Source: Pseudomonas hygromyciniae (GTDB lineage Bacteria; Pseudomonadota; Gammaproteobacteria; Pseudomonadales; Pseudomonadaceae). From it: a stretch of 64,000 nt of DNA. This document shows, one piece after another, positions 10,334-18,534 of the stretch. Both the position numbers and the translations under genes were made by a program. The notes beneath the pieces were generated by a model. That model searched no databases. It was not told where the DNA came from and saw only the letters and a list, made by a program, of their open reading frames with translations. Each line of letters opens with the position of its first letter. Position 1 is the first letter of the stretch. Location: positions 2,726,501 through 2,790,500 of the forward strand of contig NZ_CP070506.1 of assembly GCF_016925675.1 (NCBI RefSeq), given 5' to 3'.

Positions 10334-11520
10334 GTACTATCCAGGCCAAACTGCTGATCGTCGACGATCTGCCGGAAAACCTGCTGGCCCTTGAAGCGCT
10401 GATCAAGCGCGAAGACCGTCAGGTCTACAAGGCATTGAGCGCCGACGAGGCCTTGTCGCTGCTGCTCGAGCATGAGTTCGCCATGGCTATCCTCGACGTG
10501 CAGATGCCCGGCATGAACGGCTTTGAACTGGCCGAGATGATGCGCGGCACTGAAAAGACCAAGAACATTCCCATCGTGTTTGTCAGCGCCGCCGGGCGTG
10601 AGCTCAACTACGCCTTCAAGGGCTACGAGAGCGGCGCGGTGGACTTCCTGCACAAGCCGCTGGACATCCACGCGGTCAAGAGCAAGGTCAATGTGTTCGT
10701 CGACCTGTATCGCCAGAGCAAGGCCATGAAGTTGCAGGTCGAAGCCCTGGAGCAGAGCCGCCGCGAGCAGGAGCTATTGCTTAACCGCCTGCAGGCGACC
10801 CAGGCGGAGCTGGAGCAGGCGGTGCGCATGCGCGATGACTTTATGTCGATCGTCGCCCATGAGGTGCGTACGCCCCTCAACGGCCTGATCCTGGAAACCC
10901 AATTGCGCAAGATGCACCTGGCCCGGGATAACGCGGCGGCCTTTACCCTGGACAAGATGCACGCCATGGTCGACCGTGATGAGCGGCAGATCCAAAGCCT
11001 GATCCGCTTGATCGAAGACATGCTCGATGTCTCGCGCATTCGCACCGGCAAGCTGTCGATCCGCCCGGCGCTGTTTGACCTGACGCTGTTGGTGCGCAAC
11101 CTGCTGGAAAACTTCGCCCCGCAAGTGGCGGCGGCCGAGTCTACGATTCAGTTGGTCGAGCAGGGGCCTGTGGAGGGACATTGGGATGAATTCAGGATCG
11201 AGCAAGTGGTGTCGAACCTGCTGACCAATGCCCTGCGTTATGGCGCCAAGAGCCCGGTGGATGTGCGGGTGTACGCCGAACATGGCGAGGCCAGGGTCGA
11301 AGTACGTGATCGTGGGATCGGTATCAGCCAAGAAAACCAGAAGCGGATTTTCCAACAGTTCGAGCGTGTATCGGTCAACCATGCGGTGGCCGGGCTGGGA
11401 CTGGGGTTGTTTATTTCCGAGCAGATCGTCGCGGCCCATGGAGGCACGATCGAAGTCGAGAGCCAGATCGGCGAGGGCGCGTTGTTCCGTGTGTGCCTGC
11501 CTTTGGGAGCTGGCGCGTGA
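10327..11520 (+). CDS. REC-HisKA-HATPase sensor kinase
   Basis: A 397-residue cytoplasmic kinase with an N-terminal receiver (1-125; Asp in AILDVQMPGM), a short coiled coil (130-165), HisKA with the His in VAHEVRTPLNG and HATPase_c ending with GLGLGLFISEQIV. There is no membrane segment. The receiver-first order suits a relay kinase that takes phosphate from the upstream hybrid kinase. It overlaps the end of cheB by 7 bp and is followed by a single receiver gene. Confidence 0.9.
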   Translation: MLSTIQAKLLIVDDLPENLLALEALIKREDRQVYKALSADEALSLLLEHEFAMAILDVQMPGMNGFELAEMMRGTEKTKNIPIVFVSAAGRELNYAFKGYESGAVDFLHKPLDIHAVKSKVNVFVDLYRQSKAMKLQVEALEQSRREQELLLNRLQATQAELEQAVRMRDDFMSIVAHEVRTPLNGLILETQLRKMHLARDNAAAFTLDKMHAMVDRDERQIQSLIRLIEDMLDVSRIRTGKLSIRPALFDLTLLVRNLLENFAPQVAAAESTIQLVEQGPVEGHWDEFRIEQVVSNLLTNALRYGAKSPVDVRVYAEHGEARVEVRDRGIGISQENQKRIFQQFERVSVNHAVAGLGLGLFISEQIVAAHGGTIEVESQIGEGALFRVCLPLGAGA

Positions 11521-11598
11521 AATCAATCGTCACCCTGACGCAACCTCTGTGTGACCCAATGGTCGTATCTGCAGCAATTGACCGGACAAAGGCTTCCC

Positions 11599-11976
11599 AT
11601 GAGTGAAGATGCGCAAGATGTTGTACTGATCGTCGAGGATGACGAGTCGATCATGTTCGTATTGGGCGAATACCTCGCGGGCTTGGGGTATCGCGTACTC
11701 AAGGCTATCGACGGCGAGCAGGCCTTTGAAATCCTCGCTACCAAGCCGCACCTGGACCTGATGGTGACCGACTATCGCCTGCCTGGCGGCATTTCCGGAG
11801 TGCAGATTGCCGAGCCGGCGATTATGTTGCGACCGGAGTTGAAGGTGATCTTTATCAGTGGTTACCCGCAGGAGATTCTCGACTGCAACAGCCCGATCAC
11901 GCGCGATGCACCGATCCTGGCCAAGCCGTTTGACCTGGATACGCTGCAAGAGCATATCCAAAGACTACTCGCCTGA
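11599..11976 (+). CDS. Single-domain response regulator
   Basis: A receiver-only protein of 125 residues from the ATG at 11599, which has AAAGG 7 nt ahead; an in-frame start at 11551 would add an unconserved leader. Motifs: IVEDDES (acidic pocket), LMVTDYRLPGG (phospho-acceptor Asp), FISGYPQ and LAKPFD (Lys). It is the last gene of the CheR/CheB kinase operon and is probably the final phosphate acceptor or a sink. No DNA-binding output domain is present. Confidence 0.86.
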   Translation: MSEDAQDVVLIVEDDESIMFVLGEYLAGLGYRVLKAIDGEQAFEILATKPHLDLMVTDYRLPGGISGVQIAEPAIMLRPELKVIFISGYPQEILDCNSPITRDAPILAKPFDLDTLQEHIQRLLA

Positions 11977-12093
11977 AAGTGACCGTGGGGCTTCAGGCTT
12001 TTGCAGAGCCTGATCCCTACTTGAGCGCCCCCGCGAACATACACTTGCGCATTCCCCGATAACGCACTATTTACATCCTTTCATATGTTCCAT

Positions 12094-12122
12094 GGAACGT
12101 GGTGCTTGTTTTGGACGACTTA
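12094..12122 (+). promoter_or_regulatory. Candidate hrp-box-like (HrpL) promoter with overlapping palindrome
   Basis: GGAACG, 16 nt, then CGACTTA resembles the HrpL promoter GGAACC-N15/16-CCACNNA at 9 of 11 fixed positions. It ends 39 bp before the ATG of the orphan gene. The -35 half overlaps the perfect palindrome GTTCCATGGAAC (12087-12098). A 9/11 match occurs by chance many times in 64 kb, so position and context are the main support. Confidence 0.3.
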
Positions 12123-12161
12123 TAAGTCGCACTTCAGGATGATCTGCCTTAAGTAATAGTG

Positions 12162-12722
12162 ATGACTGCTATTTGGCCAATATTAAGGGCTCCGAGTATC
12201 AACGGTTGCGCCTTTAATATTGCTGTTATTGACAGTGTCTGTTATGAGAGCGCACTGCTTATAGGATCGGCAGAGAAAAAACTATCCAAGGCCACTGTCG
12301 ATGCGGTGCGGCGAGCAACTAAAGAAGCACCCATAAGGGGTACAAGCTATACGGCGGGTTATAAGCGGTTGATGGGGATTACAGACGACAGCCCCCAAAA
12401 GGCACTCGATATGAGTCAGGTCACTGAGTCTGGAATAGTCAACTTCAAGTATGGGCACGAGGGTGGCAATTACTTTCACACGGCCTATATCCATAAAACA
12501 GACACTGGGGAGTTGGTTTTCTATCACAGCAACTCATTTACGCTGGATGTCGCACTCGCGGAAAAAAACACGCTACCCACGGTCGTCGGCCGCTCAACCG
12601 TTTATCCGCTAGACAGTGGCAGGCTGGAAAAGCTTCAGCAGTGGCTGGTCGAGAACAAGCATGAGGTTGTTTTCACCAAGTCCAGCGTGCTGGAGGCCAA
12701 TGCACGGGCGCCTGTAGCCTGA
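12162..12722 (+). CDS. Orphan protein of unknown function, possible cysteine-protease-like effector
   Basis: About 186 residues from ATG 12162 (a GTG directly before it is an alternative; no strong ribosome-binding site for either). I do not recognise the family. The DNA is visibly AT-richer and uses different codons from its neighbours, which suggests transfer. The C-terminal half has GHEGGNYFHTAYIH followed about 15 residues later by FYHSNS, the spacing of the His and Asn/Asp of papain-like enzymes. Cysteines at about positions 17 and 28 (GCAF, SVCYE) could supply a nucleophile. No membrane segment is visible. An hrp-box-like sequence lies upstream and a strong terminator downstream, so it is its own transcription unit. 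The protease idea is inference. Confidence 0.6.
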   Translation: MTAIWPILRAPSINGCAFNIAVIDSVCYESALLIGSAEKKLSKATVDAVRRATKEAPIRGTSYTAGYKRLMGITDDSPQKALDMSQVTESGIVNFKYGHEGGNYFHTAYIHKTDTGELVFYHSNSFTLDVALAEKNTLPTVVGRSTVYPLDSGRLEKLQQWLVENKHEVVFTKSSVLEANARAPVA

Positions 12723-12734
12723 TCGTTGCGCGCT

Positions 12735-12764
12735 GCGCGAGCATTTCTACGCAAATGCTCGCGC
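12735..12764 (+). terminator. Rho-independent terminator of the orphan gene
   Basis: A perfect 12-bp stem (GCGCGAGCATTT / AAATGCTCGCGC) with a 6-nt loop, followed by ATTGTTTATA. It is placed right after the orphan gene and before a convergent kinase gene, and probably works in both directions. Confidence 0.75.
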
Positions 12765-12778
12765 ATTGTTTATAGGCC

Positions 12779-14449
12779 TCACGCCCGAATCATCTCCCGC
12801 ACCTTCGCCGTCAACAGGTCAAACGTAAACGGCTTGGTGATCAACTGCATGCCCGGATCCAGGAAACCGCCGCGCACCGCCGCATGCTCGGCATAGCCGG
12901 TGATGAACAACACCTTGAGGTCCGGCCGGATCTGCCGGCCAATTTCCGCCAGTTGCCGCCCATTCATTCCTGGCAGCCCCACGTCACTGATCAGCAGATC
13001 AATGCGCTGGCTGGACTCAATAATCGGCAGCGCGCTGTCGGCATCCCCGGCCTCGACAAACGCATAGCCCAACTCGCTCAACACCTGGCTCACCAGCACC
13101 CGCACCGCCGGGTCGTCCTCGACGATCAGTACGGTCTCACCCGCATTGGCGAAGGGCAGTTGGGCAGGGTTGAGGGGCGCGTCGGCAGTGAATTCACCGA
13201 TAAAGCGCGGCAGGAACAGGCTCACCGTTGTGCCTTTGCCCACCTCGCTGTGGATGATCACGTGCCCATGGGACTGGCGGGCAAAGCCGTAGATCATCGA
13301 CAGCCCCAACCCGGTGCCCTGGCCGATGGGTTTGGTGGTGAAAAACGGGTCGAAGGCCCTGTTGATCACGTTTTCTGGCATCCCGCAGCCCGTGTCGCTG
13401 ACGCTCAGTTCCACGTAGTCGCCCGGTGTGAGGGTGCCGTAGGCCGCCGTGAAGACGTTGTCGAGGTGGCGATTGCGGGTTTCCACGACCATCTTGCCGC
13501 CTTCGGGCATGGCATCCCGGGCATTCAGGGCCAGGTTGAGCAGGGCGCTTTCCAGTTGATTGGGGTCGGCTTCGGCGGTCCACAGTTGCCCGCTCAGTTG
13601 CATGTCCAGCGCGATGCTTTCGTTGAGGCTGCGGTGCAGCAGTTCCCCCATGGACGTCACCAACTGGTTGATCTCCACCGGTTTGGAGTCCAACGACTGC
13701 CGGCGGGAAAACGCCAGCAGGCGATGGGTCAGGCCGGCGGCGCGGTTGGCGGAGGTCACGCCCAGGTCGATCAGGCTGTCCAGATCGTCCAGGCGCCCTC
13801 GGGCCAGGCGTCGGCGCAGCAGTTCCAGGCTGCCGATAATGCCGGTGAGCATATTGTTGAAATCATGGGCGATGCCGCCGGTCAATTGGCCAACGGCTTC
13901 CATTTTCTGGGACTGGCGCAAGGCCTCTTCATTGCTGCGCAATTGCGCGGTGCGCTCCTCGACTTGCTGCTCAAGGGTTTCCAGGGTGCGTTGCAGGCGC
14001 AGTTCGCTCTGGCTCAAGTCGATCAGGCGGTCCCGGGCCTCGTACTGCCTTCTGCGCCCGCGCAGGGCGGTGGTCACCAGGCTGATCAGGGTGACGGGGT
14101 GAAATGGCCGCTCCAGCAAGGTGATGTTGCCCAGCCTGGCGCTCAAGTGGGACGAGGCGTTCTGTTCATTGCCGCCATGGTGGGTCAGCAGCACGATGGG
14201 GAGGTCTGACCAGGCCGGTTGCTGGTGCAGATAGTCCAACAGCGGCTCCAGCCCGCCCCCGTGCAGTGCTTCGGCGGCGATGATCAACAGGCCCGCGCCT
14301 TGCGCCAGCTCGTCGCAGAGCACCGGCAGGCTGGTGACGGCGGTACCGCTGAAACCGGCCTCGCTAAGCATCATCAGCGCCAGCGAGCTGTCCCGTCCCA
14401 AGGGCGCTAGCACAATCGCGCGCTCGGAAACGGCTGGCAGGCTACTCAC
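12779..14449 (-). CDS. Hybrid histidine kinase: pseudo-receiver-HisKA-HATPase-REC
   Basis: A 556-residue soluble kinase. The N-terminal 125 residues have a receiver-like fold pattern but lack the acceptor Asp (IIAAEAL at that position). A coiled coil (145-185) leads to HisKA with His195 in GGIAHDFNN, then HATPase_c (about 290-420; GQGTGLGLSMIYGF) and a C-terminal receiver (about 440-556; LLISDVGLPGMNG, ITKPF). Its start overlaps the stop of the KaiC-like gene by 4 bp, so the two are co-translated. KaiC-like ATPases next to a kinase or receiver occur widely outside cyanobacteria, in stress or light signalling; the role here is inferred. Confidence 0.9.
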   Translation of the reverse strand: MSSLPAVSERAIVLAPLGRDSSLALMMLSEAGFSGTAVTSLPVLCDELAQGAGLLIIAAEALHGGGLEPLLDYLHQQPAWSDLPIVLLTHHGGNEQNASSHLSARLGNITLLERPFHPVTLISLVTTALRGRRRQYEARDRLIDLSQSELRLQRTLETLEQQVEERTAQLRSNEEALRQSQKMEAVGQLTGGIAHDFNNMLTGIIGSLELLRRRLARGRLDDLDSLIDLGVTSANRAAGLTHRLLAFSRRQSLDSKPVEINQLVTSMGELLHRSLNESIALDMQLSGQLWTAEADPNQLESALLNLALNARDAMPEGGKMVVETRNRHLDNVFTAAYGTLTPGDYVELSVSDTGCGMPENVINRAFDPFFTTKPIGQGTGLGLSMIYGFARQSHGHVIIHSEVGKGTTVSLFLPRFIGEFTADAPLNPAQLPFANAGETVLIVEDDPAVRVLVSQVLSELGYAFVEAGDADSALPIIESSQRIDLLISDVGLPGMNGRQLAEIGRQIRPDLKVLFITGYAEHAAVRGGFLDPGMQLITKPFTFDLLTAKVREMIRA

Positions 14450-15949
14450 AAGCCCTCATCCTTGAGCAACGGGTTGCCGGCCCCCATGTAGGTGGGCACC
14501 CCACGTAGTACGCCCTGAAAGGCTTCAAGGGGTTCGCCGATGGTCATGCCCTGGCTGCCGATGCGGTATTCGCGAATAGTCGATTCATGGCTGCCGGTGC
14601 GTTTCTTGATGATGGAAATGGCCCGGCGAACCTTGCCCAATGCCTCGAAGTAGCGCAGCAGAATCACCGTGTCGGCCAGGTAGGTGATATCCACCGGCGC
14701 CTGCATATCGCCCACCAGGCCGTGCTGGGCTACGGTCATGAAGGTCGCCGCGCCCCGGCGATTGAGGTAAAGCAATAGTTCGTGCATGTGTAGCACCAGA
14801 GCATTTTCCTCAGGCATGGCGGCCTGATAGCCGTTGATGCTGTCGATCACCACGGTCTTGATCTGGCGCTCATCCACGCAGCGCCGCACCCGGTGGGAAA
14901 ACTCGCCCGGTGACAGCTCGGCGGCGTCCACCTGTTCGATCAACAGGTTGCCAGTGGCTTGCAGCGCGGCGAGGTCGATACCTATGTTTTTCATGCGGTC
15001 GAACAGCAGCCCCAGCTCTTCATCGAAGATAAACAGCGCGGCTTTTTTCGCCACGGGCCACTGCGGCGGCGGCGAAGATCATCGAAATCAACGATTTGCC
15101 GGTACCCGCCGGGCCGAGGATCAGTGTGCTGGAGCCGGTCTCGATACCGCCGCCCAGCAGCGCGTCCATCTCGCCAATGCCACTGGTCAGGGTCTGGCGT
15201 TTGTAGCCGCTGCGGTGCTCGGCTGCCACCAGTCGTGGGAACACGTGGATACCGCCGCGCATGATGGTGAAGTCGTGGAAGCCGCCGCGGTATTTCTGCC
15301 CCCGGTACTTCACTATCCGTACCCGGCGCCGTTCCGCGCCGTAGTTGGGGGTCAGCTCTTCCAGGCGGATTACCCCGTGGGCCACACTGTGCACGGTTTT
15401 ATCCAGGGATTCGGTGGTCAGGTCGTCCAGCAGCAACACGGTGGCGTCGTAGCGCACAAAGTAGTGCTTGATCGCCAGGATCTGCCGGCGGTAACGCAAT
15501 GAGCTTTGCGCCAGCAGGCGGATTTCCGAAAGGCTGTCGATGACCACGCGGGTCGGCTTGACCCGTTCCACCACTTCGAAGATCTGGCGGGTGGCTTCGC
15601 CCAGTTCCAGGTCAGAGGAGTACAACAGACTCTGCTGGTGCTCAGCATTGAGCAGGCTTTCGGGCGGTGTCAGTTCAAAGATATGGATGTGCTCATCCAG
15701 GTTCCAATCGTGGGACTTGGCGCCCTGGCGCAGCTCGCGCTCGGTTTCCGAAAGGGTGATGTACAGCGATCGTTCCCCGGCCTTGGCGCCGGCCTGGAGA
15801 AAATGCAGGGCCACGGTGGTCTTGCCAGTGCCGGGCTCACCTTCGAGCAGGAACAGATGACTACGCGATAGCCCCCCGGCAAGAATGTCATCAAGACCTT
15901 CAATGCCGGTGGCCGCCTTTACTGTGAACAGCTCTTTGGATGTAGACAA
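14446..15949 (-). pseudogene. KaiC-like double RecA-domain ATPase, frame broken by +1 in a homopolymer
   Basis: The reconstructed product is about 500 residues with two KaiC domains. The first has GEPGTGKTT (Walker A) and RVVIDSLSEIRLL (Walker B); the second has GPAGTGKSL and KTVVIDSINGY. The frame breaks in the second domain at the run 15043-15048 (six T on +): removing one base joins ...VARGEK to AALFIFDEE without loss. The upstream frame otherwise ends at 15020 and a downstream frame opens at GTG 15054. The TTG at 15949 is the preferred start (GAGGG 7 nt before; product begins MSTSKELF). The CII autophosphorylation site cannot be judged. It lies in an operon with the hybrid kinase. The break is probably a sequencing error, though transcript slippage is possible. 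Confidence 0.85.
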
Positions 15950-16091
15950 GAAGTGCCCTCGGGTCACGTATGAGTGTATGGGCGTGCCGGTTGAGGCGCG
16001 CCATATTCACTTGACCTTTGGGCTGTGGGGCGGTTCAACGTTTTCTTGCAATTGTGCTGGCCAGCACGCAGTTTTCAACGGCTGGCGCCTT

Positions 16092-17150
16092 TCAAAGCCC
16101 TTGCTGCAGGGCCGGATCGTCCGGATTTTGCTGTTCCAACTGCGCTAACAGCACCTGAACGTTCTGCAACTGGCCGCTTTCTTGCCAATAGTTGATCAAC
16201 AGCACCCGCGCCTTGCGATTGGCGGGATGGCGCTGGACGATTTCTTCCAGTTGGCGTTGGGCGGCTTCCAGTTCTTCCTGGTCATGCAGGGTGGTGGCCA
16301 GGTCGTAGCGATAATCCTGGTTGTCGGGTTCCAGCTCCACGGCCTTGGACAGGCCCAGCAGGGCGTACTCGCGTTCGCCATGGTGCAGCAGCCACATGCC
16401 CAGGGCATGTTGTAGATAGGCCGACTCGGGGTGGGCTTGCAGTTGGGTGGCCAGCACCTGGCGTGAGTCATCGACCTTGCCCTGTTTGTCCAGCAACTCA
16501 ATGCGCGCCACCACCGCCGGCAGGTTCTCCGGGTCCAGGCGCAATGCCTGTTCCAGGGCATGTTGCGCCTCTGGCAGCAGGGCGCTGTGAATGTACAGGC
16601 GTGCCAGCTGGATCCAGCCTTCAGGGCTTTCGGGCTGGGCCTTGAGATATTTCACATACTCATCCAGCACTTGCTGCAAGGGGCCGAAGTACAGGCCCAG
16701 GGTGTCGGGGGAAAGCCCCAGCAGGGCATTGGCGGCGGCAAACCGCACGCTTTGCTCGTCATCCTCGAGCAAGGGGCCGAGCAACAGGGTGCGCTGGCCG
16801 CTGGGTACCAGGCCGACGATGCTGGCAATGGCCGCCTGACGCACCTGTGCCGATTCGTGGCTCAAGTCCTTGTCGGCCAGCTTCAATGCCTGGGGGCTTG
16901 GATAATTGTGCAATTCGCTGTGCAGGGCGGCGCGGCGAGCGTCGGACAGATCTGGCCGGCCCAATTGTTGATACAGCACCCGTGCGGCGCCTGGCTCGCC
17001 GTTATGTGCCTGTTTCAGGGCCTTGGAGTAACCGTGGGCAATCGCCGGCGGGACGGACACGCTGGGGGTGCGGGAGAAATACCAAAAGATCAGTGCGACA
17101 AACAACAGGGCGCTCAGGCCGATGATCGCGTAACGGCGTGACTTTGACAT
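16092..17150 (-). CDS. Membrane-anchored HEAT/TPR repeat protein
   Basis: A 352-residue protein with one N-terminal membrane span (residues 8-25, IIGLSALLFVALIFWYF). Two HEAT-like repeats follow (about 95-150: SAQVRQAAIASIVGL, EQSVRFAAANALLGL), then several TPR units (about 175-350: GWIQLARLYIHSALLPEAQ, ALGMWLLHHGEREYAL, ATTLHDQEELEAAQ). It probably faces the periplasm as a scaffold, much like the C-terminal domain of CcmI/CcmH-type proteins, but no cytochrome maturation genes are nearby. Specific function unknown. Confidence 0.82.
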   Translation of the reverse strand: MSKSRRYAIIGLSALLFVALIFWYFSRTPSVSVPPAIAHGYSKALKQAHNGEPGAARVLYQQLGRPDLSDARRAALHSELHNYPSPQALKLADKDLSHESAQVRQAAIASIVGLVPSGQRTLLLGPLLEDDEQSVRFAAANALLGLSPDTLGLYFGPLQQVLDEYVKYLKAQPESPEGWIQLARLYIHSALLPEAQHALEQALRLDPENLPAVVARIELLDKQGKVDDSRQVLATQLQAHPESAYLQHALGMWLLHHGEREYALLGLSKAVELEPDNQDYRYDLATTLHDQEELEAAQRQLEEIVQRHPANRKARVLLINYWQESGQLQNVQVLLAQLEQQNPDDPALQQGL

Positions 17151-17225
17151 GCAGGCGTCCGAAAGCTGGGCAGCTAGTGCAAAGTAGTCAGCTTCGGCCA
17201 GACACCGGCGAGTGTCAAACCCGTG

Positions 17226-18119
17226 TCACGTCAGTACATAGTCCACGGGCTCCAGAGGGGGCGGCAGTACGGTTTCGCCCAGTGCCGCAAGGATCTCCCG
17301 TTCCAGGGTGCGCACGATGGCATTGCAGGGCAGGTCATTTTCGTCGAAGCCGAACGGGTCCTCCAGGTCGTCGCCGATTTCATCCAGGCCAAAGAAGGTG
17401 TAGCTGACGATGGCGGTGAAAATCGGCGTCAGCCAACCCAGGGGCTCGGCCATGGCAAACGGTAGCAGGATGCAGAACAGGTAGATGGTGCGGTGCAGCA
17501 GCAGGGTGTAGGGGAAGGGCAGTGGCGTGCTCTTGATCCGCTCGCAAGCGGCCTGTACCTGGCTCAGGCCCACCAGGCGGGTTTCCAGTAGGGTGTAGCG
17601 CCAGTCGCTGATCCGACCCTGTAGGGCAGCGTCCGAGCAGCGGGCTCCCAGCGCTTGCAGAATGCTGTCGGGCAGGTTCGGGTGGCTGGACTCCACGCTT
17701 ATCCACGGCTTGATGGCACGGGCCTCGTCTTCCAGGCGCAGACGCGCAACCAGGCCATGGGCAAAGCCGCACAGGCCGCGCAACAGGCCTTCGCGCTCGC
17801 CGGGCAGGGTAAAAATCTGACTTTCACGGATCAGCGAGCGGATCTCGATGACCATCTGCCCCAATTGCTTGCGGCCTTCCCACCAGCGGTCGTAGCAGGC
17901 GTTGTTGCGAAAGCTCATGAAGATCGACAGCGACAGCCCCAGCAGGGTGAACGGCGTGGCGTTGACCTTGGAAAAATAGGCTGGGTGCAGGGTTTCCACC
18001 AGTACGATCACCGAGGCCAGCAGCGTGACCAGCAGGCTGCGCAGGGCAATGCGCTTGGCAATCGAGCCCTTGAGGGAGAACAGGATGCCGAACAGGTTGG
18101 GTTTGGGGCGAACAATCAT
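17226..18119 (-). CDS. Bestrophin-family anion channel (YneE/UPF0187)
   Basis: A 297-residue inner-membrane protein of the bacterial bestrophin family. Signature segments are FTLLGLSLSIFMSFRNNACYDRWWEGRKQLG near residues 57-87 (interrupted here only by family variation), MAEPLGWLTPIFTAIVSYTFFGLDEIGDDLEDPF near the C-terminus (channel neck and acidic cluster) and several hydrophobic spans. Homologues conduct ions, chloride in eukaryotes and cations in the Klebsiella protein. It is monocistronic and followed upstream by a REP pair. The family is certain; ion preference is not. Confidence 0.88.
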   Translation of the reverse strand: MIVRPKPNLFGILFSLKGSIAKRIALRSLLVTLLASVIVLVETLHPAYFSKVNATPFTLLGLSLSIFMSFRNNACYDRWWEGRKQLGQMVIEIRSLIRESQIFTLPGEREGLLRGLCGFAHGLVARLRLEDEARAIKPWISVESSHPNLPDSILQALGARCSDAALQGRISDWRYTLLETRLVGLSQVQAACERIKSTPLPFPYTLLLHRTIYLFCILLPFAMAEPLGWLTPIFTAIVSYTFFGLDEIGDDLEDPFGFDENDLPCNAIVRTLEREILAALGETVLPPPLEPVDYVLT

Positions 18120-18245
18120 CGAGGGCTTCTTCGGTGGCGCAGGCCCTCAGATTAGAAGCTGGCAGGCAGGGCGTCCAATCGCTAGCGTTGACTGGCTGAT
18201 TGTCTGGCTCTATGGGCATTAGCATCTAAACAACTGAACACCCCC

Positions 18246-18377
18246 TGTGGCGAGCGGGCTTGCCCGCGCTGGGCTGCGAAGCAGCCCCAATAAGCCGAAT
18301 GCGGTGTATCAGATTCTCCGTAGCGGCTGGTTTTGGGGCTGCTCCGCAGCCCAGCGCGGGCAAGCCCGCTCGCCACA
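18246..18377. repeat. Paired inverted REPs (BIME)
   Basis: Two REPs of the GGGGCTGC class in head-to-head orientation (18246-18289 and 18335-18377) with a 45-bp spacer. They fill much of the 415-bp gap between the bestrophin gene and the acyl-CoA synthetase gene. Apart from this pair, the gap (18120-18534) shows no gene; the synthetase promoter must lie in 18380-18530. Confidence 0.85.
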
Positions 18378-18534
18378 GACAGCAGCTCTACAGGTCGCAC
18401 CATTGGCCAAACCAGTCAGTCACATTGAAAGCTTTGACCATTGTCCGTGCGCCGCTCTGGCGCCACTATTTGCGCAGCTTCACCCCGCAAAAGCACGCCC
18501 CCCAAAACAACAAAAGACACAGGGATTTGCCACG

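Noticed and set aside
12087..12098. Palindrome GTTCCATGGAAC as a regulator operator on its own
   Set aside because: A 12-bp palindrome alone is not decisive and it overlaps the hrp-box-like element; reported there instead.
18247..18534. N-terminal extension of the acyl-CoA synthetase
   Set aside because: It runs through two REPs; the family start is at 18535 with a ribosome-binding site.
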